Assembly: GCF_002201535.1 (NCBI RefSeq)
Contig: NZ_NIWW01000001.1
Coordinates: 124,001 to 188,000, forward strand
Length of the DNA stretch: 64,000 bases
DNA from: Lacimicrobium sp. SS2-24
Lineage (GTDB): Bacteria; Pseudomonadota; Gammaproteobacteria; Enterobacterales; Alteromonadaceae
Direction of reading: 5' to 3'
The notes below the pieces were generated by a model. That model was not told the origin of the DNA, did no database searches, and saw nothing but the letters and a program-made list of their open reading frames with translations. The first letter of the stretch is position 1. Each line of letters begins with the position of its first letter. Shown here in pieces: positions 58,300 through 64,000 of this stretch. Both the position numbers and the translations under genes were made by a program.

Positions 58300-59337
58300 T
58301 TAGCGTATCTCAACCTGACTATCACCTTCCGCCGCTGCCACCTTACCAATAACCCAGGCGGACTCTCCTTCTGCGTTGAGCAGATCAACGGCCTTTTGTG
58401 CTTGCTCAGCGGGCACGGCAATGACCAGACCGACACCGCAGTTAAAGGTACGGTACATTTCATGACTGGTGACATTTCCCTGCTGCTGCAACCAGGTGAA
58501 AATGGGAGGCCACTGCCAGCTGCTACCATCGATAATGACCTTGGCATTGTCTGGCAGTACCCGTGGAATATTCTCCCAGAAGCCGCCACCTGTAATATGC
58601 GAAATGGCATGCACCGGGAGCGTCTCGATCAGCTTCAGAACTGGTTTGACATAAATGCGGGTTGGCTCAAGCAGGTGCTCGGCTATGGTTCTGTCTTCCA
58701 GCATCTCATCGGTGGAGGCCTCGCTGACTTCAATGATTTTACGAATCAGGGAGAAGCCATTGGAGTGGGGGCCTGATGAGGCCAGTGCTATCAAGCTGTC
58801 ACCCGGCGCCACTTTGCTGCCGTCAATCACATCATCAGCTTCCACCACACCAACACAGAAACCCGCGATATCGTAATCGTCACCATGATACATGCCTGGC
58901 ATTTCTGCGGTTTCACCGCCGATCAGGGCGCAGCCAGACAGCTCACAGCCCTTACCGATTCCGGCAACAACTTCAGCAGCATTATCAACATTCAGTTTGC
59001 CGGTGGCATAGTAATCGAGGAAAAACAGTGGCTCTGCGCCTTGTACAATCAAATCGTTAACGCACATGGCCACTAAGTCGATACCCACGCCATCGTGGCG
59101 TCCCAGATCCATTGCCAGTCTCAGCTTTGTGCCGACGCCGTCAGTGCCAGACACCAGGAGAGGCTGTTTGTATTTCTGGGGGATGGCGCACAGGGCTCCG
59201 AATCCGCCTAATCCACCCTTTACTTCTGGTCTGTGGGTTTTCTTTGTCACACTCTTGATGCGTTCAACCAACTGGTTTCCGGCGTCAATATCAACACCGG
59301 CATCTTTATAACTCAGGGAGGGCTTGGATTGGCTCAC
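58300..59337 (-). CDS. purM: Phosphoribosylformylglycinamidine cyclo-ligase PurM, GTG start
   Basis: PurM closes the imidazole ring to make AIR. The 345-residue protein equals E. coli PurM in length when it starts at the GTG at 59337, with GAGGA 6 bases upstream. The characteristic parts are [44 protein letters not shown] and [14 protein letters not shown]. The longer frame to 59568 has no family similarity. It heads the purM-purN-DUF3108 operon. Confidence 0.96.
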   Translation of the reverse strand: MSQSKPSLSYKDAGVDIDAGNQLVERIKSVTKKTHRPEVKGGLGGFGALCAIPQKYKQPLLVSGTDGVGTKLRLAMDLGRHDGVGIDLVAMCVNDLIVQGAEPLFFLDYYATGKLNVDNAAEVVAGIGKGCELSGCALIGGETAEMPGMYHGDDYDIAGFCVGVVEADDVIDGSKVAPGDSLIALASSGPHSNGFSLIRKIIEVSEASTDEMLEDRTIAEHLLEPTRIYVKPVLKLIETLPVHAISHITGGGFWENIPRVLPDNAKVIIDGSSWQWPPIFTWLQQQGNVTSHEMYRTFNCGVGLVIAVPAEQAQKAVDLLNAEGESAWVIGKVAAAEGDSQVEIR

Positions 59338-59663
59338 GGCTGTCCTCTTTTTGGATAGGCGAAAAAATTGCCGCGATTTTATCAGTTTCAACCCTTTTTG
59401 GGTATCCGCAAACACGCCTAAAACACAACATAACCTTAACCAGGAAGAATAGGGCGCACCGTATAGGTGAATATTACCTGCGCAGAGGCCTCTGGCATGG
59501 TTTTTTAAAACCGGAGCTGGAGCTGGCAGACACCAGGAAGCCACCCTCATGGCGTCGAGCAGGCTCATTATATGGGCGGTATCATCACTACCTGTAAATT
59601 AGGATGAAATCTTCCGCCAATTCAAAGACAATAAGCCTCCCAAAGGCTGGCGAAGTGAGACCT
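59338..59663. other. Divergent promoter region purM/DUF2066
   Basis: Both flanking genes start here. CGCAAAC at 59407-59413 matches one half of a PurR box but the other half is missing. I see no gene, tRNA or strong hairpin. The long frame on the minus strand is an artefact of the missing stop codons. Confidence 0.4.
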
Positions 59664-60746
59664 ATGAAACAAATCCGGATGATACTGACAGGCTGTCTCT
59701 TATTGCTGAGTTTGCCAGGGTACACCGCGTTGGTAGAGGGCTTGTATGAAGGCCGGGTAGCGATTGCACAGCAGTCTGTGAAGGTTCAACGCCAGGCCGC
59801 ACGCGATGCCATGGCACAAGTGCTGGTTAAGGTTAAGGGCAACAAAGATGTGCTGGAAAGCGAGGTCATTCGTGCGAAGCTCACTGAGGCTGAGAATTTT
59901 ATGCGCCAGTATCGCTTTGAAAATGAGCAGGGGCAGGGCTATTTCGTTGCGGCATTTGATGTCCAGAAAATCAACGATTTAATCCGAGCTGCGGGATTCA
60001 ATGTGTGGGGTAACCGCCGCCCCTCCACGCTGGTGTGGTTAGCTGTAGAAGAGCCGCAGACGCAATCCCGTACACTGATTTCTGAACAGCGTCCGAGTGA
60101 CGAAACCACTATTATGCTGCAAAGTGCCAGAAATCGTGGCATTGAGATTAACTTTCCTTTGCTGGATATTGAAGATTTAAATCGCATCGGAGTGTTCGAT
60201 GTATGGGGCAGGTTTACCGGTCAGCTTATGGCCGCCAGCGAGCGCTATGCCGTTGAAGCCATGCTGAGTGCCCGCCTGTATAAGACGCAAGCGGCTGAAT
60301 CTGAGATGCCGGCACAAGATGCTCCGCTCATTTGGCAGTTGGACTGGAACCATGTCATGCAGAGCTCGCAGCAGGAAGGTACCCTCCGGGGAGACAGCAA
60401 AGCGGCTCTGTTGAAAGAGCTGGTTGAGTTACATGCAGAAGAACTGGCTGCAAGTTTCACCGGTGAAGCCAGTGAACAGGGTGCCAGCGTGGTGGAATTG
60501 CAGTTTAATAATGTGTCAGATATCGCAACCTATGTGAAAATCACCCGTATCTTACAAAGTCTCTCTGTGGTCTCTCATGCGTCGTTGCGGCAGCTTTCCG
60601 GCACGGTCGGAATATTCAATGTGCGCTTGTCAGGCAGCGAACAGGGACTGATTAATGCCATCGCACTGGAAGATCGTATTCAGCGTCAACGGGATCAGTT
60701 TGGACAGCCGATGAAAACACTGGAATTCAACTGGGTAGAATTATGA
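59664..60746 (+). CDS. Exported DUF2066 protein
   Basis: This 360-residue protein has a signal peptide (MKQIRMILTGCLLLLSLPGY, cleavage near YTA) and the DUF2066 body (ARDAMAQVLVKVKGNKDVL, YFVAAFDVQKINDLIRAAG), common in Vibrio, Shewanella and Alteromonas. Its function is unknown; it is probably periplasmic. The upstream ATG at 59604 would place the signal peptide internally. Its last 4 bases overlap hda (ATGA), so the two are translationally coupled, a recurrent pairing. Confidence 0.83.
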   Translation: MKQIRMILTGCLLLLSLPGYTALVEGLYEGRVAIAQQSVKVQRQAARDAMAQVLVKVKGNKDVLESEVIRAKLTEAENFMRQYRFENEQGQGYFVAAFDVQKINDLIRAAGFNVWGNRRPSTLVWLAVEEPQTQSRTLISEQRPSDETTIMLQSARNRGIEINFPLLDIEDLNRIGVFDVWGRFTGQLMAASERYAVEAMLSARLYKTQAAESEMPAQDAPLIWQLDWNHVMQSSQQEGTLRGDSKAALLKELVELHAEELAASFTGEASEQGASVVELQFNNVSDIATYVKITRILQSLSVVSHASLRQLSGTVGIFNVRLSGSEQGLINAIALEDRIQRQRDQFGQPMKTLEFNWVEL

Positions 60747-61441
60747 TTTCACAGTTGTATTTGCCGGTACAGCTGCCCGACGATGAGAATTTTGAGAGTT
60801 TCCATGCCGGGCCAAATGCGCAGCTGATTAGCCATCTTAAGAGCTGGTTCGACACCTCGCAGTCCCCTTTTTTGACCTACATCAGCGGTGAACACGGACA
60901 AGGTAAGAGCCATTTGTTATACAGTGTCTGCAACCTGGCCGCTGACAGCAACAAAACCTGCGCTTATGTGGGTCTGAAAAATCTGGCTGAACTGGCACCT
61001 GAGATGCTGTCAGGGCTGGAGCACCTTGATTGTATTTGTCTGGATGATATTCATCTTTTGCAGGGACAGCAGGAATGGCAGCGTGCCGTATTTGATTTGA
61101 TCAATCGGGTTCGTGAGCAGGGGCAGTGCCGCCTGGCCATCACGGCGCTGCAAGGGCCTAAACAGGTACCGCTGGCCCTGGCTGACCTGCAATCGAGACT
61201 CAGCTGGGGGGTTAGTTTTCATTTGCAGCCCCTGAGTGATGAAATGCGCACTGAAGTGCTGACTTCAAGGGCTTATCGACGAGGGATGACAATGCCGGCA
61301 GAGGTGGCCCGTTTTCTAATCAACCATTGTCACAGAGATATGCCGACGCTGATGAAAGTACTGGAAAAACTGGATGTATCCAGTCTGCAGGCCGGGCATA
61401 AGCTGACCATTCCGTTTGTCAAAAAAGTGTTGAAGTTTTAG
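60743..61441 (+). CDS. hda: DnaA regulatory inactivator Hda
   Basis: Hda, with the sliding clamp, stimulates ATP hydrolysis by DnaA to prevent over-initiation. The 232-residue AAA+ protein has an N-terminal clamp-binding motif (SQLYLPVQLPDD), Walker A SGEHGQGKSHLLYSV, and Walker B ICLDDIHLLQGQ, and lacks a DNA-binding domain, unlike DnaA. The start overlaps the DUF2066 stop. It converges on the DUF2069-wrbA-arsC unit. Confidence 0.95.
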   Translation: MISQLYLPVQLPDDENFESFHAGPNAQLISHLKSWFDTSQSPFLTYISGEHGQGKSHLLYSVCNLAADSNKTCAYVGLKNLAELAPEMLSGLEHLDCICLDDIHLLQGQQEWQRAVFDLINRVREQGQCRLAITALQGPKQVPLALADLQSRLSWGVSFHLQPLSDEMRTEVLTSRAYRRGMTMPAEVARFLINHCHRDMPTLMKVLEKLDVSSLQAGHKLTIPFVKKVLKF

Positions 61442-61515
61442 CCGGTTGACCACCTGCGATCTTTCTGCGCAGTGCTTATGCACAGGCGCCGAAGCGGGGC
61501 AGAACCATGCCCCCG

Positions 61516-61902
61516 TTATGATGAGTTTTTCTTTTTTAATCCCAGACCCAATTCGCGTCCGCGTAATCGGGCAAAAAAGCTGCAACCAATGAAAGCGCTG
61601 AAGGCGAGCAGGATCTCTACCGCCGCATACCAACGTTCGTTTTCCAGTGCGTACACTGCGGTCAGACCGTGTAACAGATAAAACATCAGAACAAAGTTAG
61701 CCCAGGCATGAGTATAGGGCTTTCCTTTGAGAATGCCGGGTAAGGGAAATAACAGAGGTAAGACCCACATCAGAGTAATAAACAGCACGGAATATTCAAT
61801 GCTTTCTCCCAATGCAAAATGCCACAGCACAACCCAGAGCAACAGGCCCAGATAAGAAAGCAGCGCCAGCTGCCTGAAAAAACGCGTTTTGGACGACAAC
61901 AT
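61516..61902 (-). CDS. DUF2069 membrane protein
   Basis: This 128-residue protein has about four hydrophobic segments and the DUF2069 features (LPGILKGKPYTHAWANFVLM, YALENERWYAAVEILLAF), a family of unknown function found next to wrbA-like and hda genes. It ends in a lysine-rich tail (LGLKKKNSS). The ATG at 61902 overlaps the wrbA stop codon (TGATG). Confidence 0.86.
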   Translation of the reverse strand: MLSSKTRFFRQLALLSYLGLLLWVVLWHFALGESIEYSVLFITLMWVLPLLFPLPGILKGKPYTHAWANFVLMFYLLHGLTAVYALENERWYAAVEILLAFSAFIGCSFFARLRGRELGLGLKKKNSS

Positions 61903-62492
61903 CAGTCTCCTATTTTTAAGGCCAGGGCTGCCAATCGTTTTCCCTGAGCCAGACAAATTTTTTGCTCAGCAAGGCTTAATGGGGTATCACCCTGCATGCC
62001 GGCGTAATGGCTCGGGCCGTATGGCGTGCCGCCGCTTTCGGTGCTATTGAGCTCTGGTACCGTATACGGGGTACCCATAATCAGCATGCCATGGTGCAAC
62101 AGCGGTATCATCATACTGATCAGTGTGGTTTCCTGTCCGCCATGCAGACTGCCGCTGGAGGTGAAAACACAGGCTGGTTTACCGCACAAGGAGCCCGAAA
62201 GCCACAATTTCGAGGTGCCATCCCAGAAGTGTTTCATGGCTGCAGCCATGTTGCCAAAGCGAGTGGGACTGCCCAGCGCGAGGGCGCTGCATTGTTCCAG
62301 TTCCTCGAGTGTCACATAGGGATCGCCTCGCTCAGGTACAGCAGGCTTATGGCCGTTAAGATTATGGGTGACCTCCGGCACGGTGCGCAGGCGCGCCTCG
62401 AGCCCTTGCTGTTCTATTCCCTGTGCTATCTTACAGGCCAGATTCCGGGTGCTTCCCTGTCTGCTGTAATATAAAACCAGTGCATAGCTCAT
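61902..62492 (-). CDS. wrbA: WrbA-type NAD(P)H:quinone oxidoreductase
   Basis: WrbA is a tetrameric FMN-binding quinone reductase that makes two-electron reductions and so avoids redox cycling. The 196-residue flavodoxin-fold protein has YYSRQGSTRNLACKIAQGI for the phosphate loop, GSPTRFGNMAAAMKHFWD and SSGSLHGGQETTLIS. It is coupled to arsC upstream (TGATG) and to DUF2069 downstream. Confidence 0.9.
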   Translation of the reverse strand: MSYALVLYYSRQGSTRNLACKIAQGIEQQGLEARLRTVPEVTHNLNGHKPAVPERGDPYVTLEELEQCSALALGSPTRFGNMAAAMKHFWDGTSKLWLSGSLCGKPACVFTSSGSLHGGQETTLISMMIPLLHHGMLIMGTPYTVPELNSTESGGTPYGPSHYAGMQGDTPLSLAEQKICLAQGKRLAALALKIGD

Positions 62493-62839
62493 CAAAGAAT
62501 ATCCAGTACCTGTTCGGGCGGGCGACCAATGCGGGCCTGGTCGCCATGTATGACAACCGGGCGTTCCAGTAATTTGGGATTCTCGGCGATGGCAGTTAGC
62601 AGTTCTGCTTCGCTGGCCTCGGCCAGATTCAGAGACTGGTAGAGGGTTTCTTTGGTACGCATCATCTGGCGTACAGATTCAAAGCCAAGTTTTTCTTTGA
62701 GTGATTTGAGCTGCTGTTCATCCAGGGGAGATTGCAGATACAGCACCACGTCGGGCACGACACCTTGTTCTTCCAACAGAGCCAGTGTTTGGCGGCTTTT
62801 TGAGCATCTGGGGTTATGTAGAATCTGAATTTGTGACAT
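62492..62839 (-). CDS. ArsC-family reductase (YfgD-like)
   Basis: This 115-residue protein belongs to the ArsC/Spx family with a glutaredoxin-like fold. HNPRCSKSRQTLALLEE carries the catalytic cysteine (C12), and RPVVIHGDQARIGRPPE the arginines that bind the oxyanion. True arsenate reduction is possible but not shown; no ars operon is nearby, and the place between bepA and hda matches E. coli yfgD, whose role is unclear. It is the first gene of arsC-wrbA-DUF2069. Confidence 0.9.
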   Translation of the reverse strand: MSQIQILHNPRCSKSRQTLALLEEQGVVPDVVLYLQSPLDEQQLKSLKEKLGFESVRQMMRTKETLYQSLNLAEASEAELLTAIAENPKLLERPVVIHGDQARIGRPPEQVLDIL

Positions 62840-62973
62840 GCTAAATGCCCTTGGCGTTAACTAAAAACGCCATGATAACAAAAGGTAAGAATCCTCACAC
62901 AACTTCTGATGAGAATTGGCCGGGGAGCGCTATCTGGAAAAAGACAACCACCGTTCTGAGAGAGGATCTGAAC

Positions 62974-63447
62974 GTGCGACAAAAGATAATTCTGATTGGG
63001 CTGGCGCTGGTAGCGCTGTTCATGGGCGTTGGCGTGCAGCAATGGTATACCCGTGATTTTGTCACACTCGATGGTGAGGCTCATCGCTGGCGCAGTTATC
63101 AGGGGCAGTGGGTCGTAGTGAATTACTTTGCTGAATGGTGTGCCCCGTGTTTACGGGAAATTCCTGAGCTAAATAAATTTGCACAAATGACTGAGGACAC
63201 TGACATCAGCCTCTTTGGCGTCAGTTTTGACCGCTTGCCCGAGCAAGAGCTTGAGGCGCTGGCACAGAAGTACGCCATCAACTTTCCTTTGATTCGAACA
63301 GAACCACCCCCCATGATGCCCAATGAACGGCCGAACAGCTTGCCCGCAACCTTTATCATCGGTCCTGATGGTCAGGTGGTGCGTCAACTGATGGGAGAAC
63401 AAGAGGCAGAAATACTGCTAAAAGTCATTGAGCGCCTTTCTGAATAA
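62974..63447 (+). CDS. TlpA-like thioredoxin-family protein
   Basis: This 157-residue protein has an N-terminal membrane anchor or signal (MRQKIILIGLALVALFMGVG) and a thioredoxin fold with the active site WCAPC in NYFAEWCAPCLREIPELN, the cis-Pro in LPATFIIGPDGQ, and a TlpA-like insert. It probably acts in the periplasm as a thiol reductase or in cytochrome maturation. I use the GTG at 62974, with AGAGAGG 8 bases upstream; the frame is open from 62845 but that part is not signal-like. It converges on bepA. Confidence 0.85.
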   Translation: MRQKIILIGLALVALFMGVGVQQWYTRDFVTLDGEAHRWRSYQGQWVVVNYFAEWCAPCLREIPELNKFAQMTEDTDISLFGVSFDRLPEQELEALAQKYAINFPLIRTEPPPMMPNERPNSLPATFIIGPDGQVVRQLMGEQEAEILLKVIERLSE

Positions 63448-63459
63448 TAGCTCACTGTC

Positions 63460-63999
63460 TTAGAGTTTTTTCAGACGGGTTTCTGCTTCGCGCATTTGTT
63501 CGATACGGGCAAGAATGCGTTGTTTTTCCAGAACACTGTTGTGGGTAAAGTTATACGCGGTTTTTAACTCATCCACGGCCCGACTATAGGCAGAATTGAG
63601 GGCATACACTTCTGCCCGGGCCTGATGCATTTCCATTAAGCGTCCACTCTTGCCGTACGCATCGGTCAGCAACTGGTAACTGAGCAGATGATTGGGGTTA
63701 ACCAATAGGTAGTCTTTGAGGTAGGTCACTGCACGGTTATAGTCTTTGTTTTCTATCAGCGCGTTGGCCAGGTTCAGTGCCAGAACCCGATTCCGGGGCT
63801 GAGTTTTGATGAGCTCAGACAGTCGAGCAATGGCATTTTGCGGCTGCCCTGTTGCCAGCGCAATATCCGTATAGGTATCAATATAAAACAGGTTTTCCGG
63901 ATCCTGAGCCAACAGTTCATTGATGATGGTTGATGCCCTGGCGTATTCTTCTTCACCAAAAAGTGCCAGAGCCAGGCCGTACTGACTGCTTTTGACATC
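63460..63999 (-). CDS. bepA: BepA-type TPR region of periplasmic metallopeptidase (partial)
   Basis: This is the C-terminal TPR domain of a protein like BepA (YfgC), an M48 metalloprotease and chaperone that helps assemble outer-membrane proteins such as LptD. The visible part has SSQYGLALALFGEEEYARA, several TPR-like helical repeats (NAIARLSELIKTQPRNRVLA, NRAVTYLKDYLLVNPNHLLS) and ends in ILARIEQMREAETRLKKL. The frame is open at the window edge, so the HEXXH protease domain lies outside. The order hda, arsC, bepA matches E. coli. Confidence 0.85.
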   Translation of the reverse strand, partial: DVKSSQYGLALALFGEEEYARASTIINELLAQDPENLFYIDTYTDIALATGQPQNAIARLSELIKTQPRNRVLALNLANALIENKDYNRAVTYLKDYLLVNPNHLLSYQLLTDAYGKSGRLMEMHQARAEVYALNSAYSRAVDELKTAYNFTHNSVLEKQRILARIEQMREAETRLKKL

Positions 64000-64000
64000 A

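Noticed and set aside
59405-59420. PurR-box candidate upstream of purM
   Set aside because: Only the left half (CGCAAAC) matches; the symmetric half is missing.
61497-61514. GGGGCA/TGCCCC hairpin between hda and DUF2069 as terminator
   Set aside because: There is no T-run on either strand after the stem.

Overview
The window is a 64-kb stretch of core chromosome from a marine-type gammaproteobacterium, most likely Alteromonadales (Alteromonadaceae-like). I infer this from the gene neighbourhoods (ald/lrp/ftsK/lolA/rarA/serS; thrS-infC-rpmI-rplT followed by pheST-ihfA; rnhA divergent from dnaQ; hda-arsC-bepA), the protein sequences (for example Lrp, IF3 and TusE closely resemble the E. coli proteins) and families common in this order (FapA/DUF342, TIGR03503, DUF3080, DUF2066). 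I cannot name a species. I saw no transposase, integrase, prophage, CRISPR array or rRNA operon, so this is mostly vertical, housekeeping DNA.

Layout. 1-8 kb: a CtlX-type hydrolase cut by the window edge, two orphan proteins, a cold-shock protein with a long leader, an HD phosphohydrolase, a NylB-like serine hydrolase, TrhO and a small EF-hand protein. 8-16 kb: ald and lrp diverge over shared palindromic sites, then ftsK-lolA-rarA-crcB-serS. 16-19 kb: a tiny membrane protein, the complete sulfur relay tusDCBE behind yccA (minus strand), and tRNA-Ser(UGA) followed by an array of five hairpins. 19-24 kb: DUF1772 and UbiA-type membrane proteins facing a minus-strand cluster (DUF3080 lipoprotein, CPXCG protein, FolM-like reductase, fructosamine kinase, START protein). 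24-32 kb: translation block thrS-infC-rpmI-rplT, then pheS-pheT-ihfA. 32-43 kb: DUF523/DUF1722 protein plus photolyase, a histone-H1-like basic protein, YbgI, CmoM, D-lactate dehydrogenase, glutathione peroxidase, a beta-hydroxyacid dehydrogenase, FapA, exonuclease I and an exported isoaspartyl peptidase. 43-53 kb: CBS protein, HrpA, PilZ protein, RlmI, acylphosphatase, quinone oxidoreductase, rnhA/dnaQ and TIGR03503. 53-64 kb: three identical tRNA-Asp genes, fadE with two FadR-like operator sequences, DUF3108-purN-purM, DUF2066-hda, DUF2069-wrbA-arsC, a TlpA-like thioredoxin, and the C-terminal part of bepA.

How the genes fit together. The dominant theme is translation: three aminoacyl-tRNA synthetases, IF3, two ribosomal proteins, four tRNA genes and several wobble-uridine enzymes (TrhO and CmoM of the cmo5U pathway, TusBCDE of the s2U pathway), plus the rRNA methylase RlmI. 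A second theme is DNA maintenance (FtsK, RarA, photolyase, ExoI, RNase HI, DnaQ, Hda, IHF-alpha). Regulation visible in the sequence includes the AUU start of infC, a terminator plus a hairpin in the thrS leader, a probable Lrp-autoregulated ald/lrp spacer, FadR-like sites at fadE, and two stable-RNA promoters with GC-rich discriminators. I did not find a clearly new multi-gene system. The best leads are the thrS leader, the fadE operators, the hairpin array behind tRNA-Ser and the H1-like protein.
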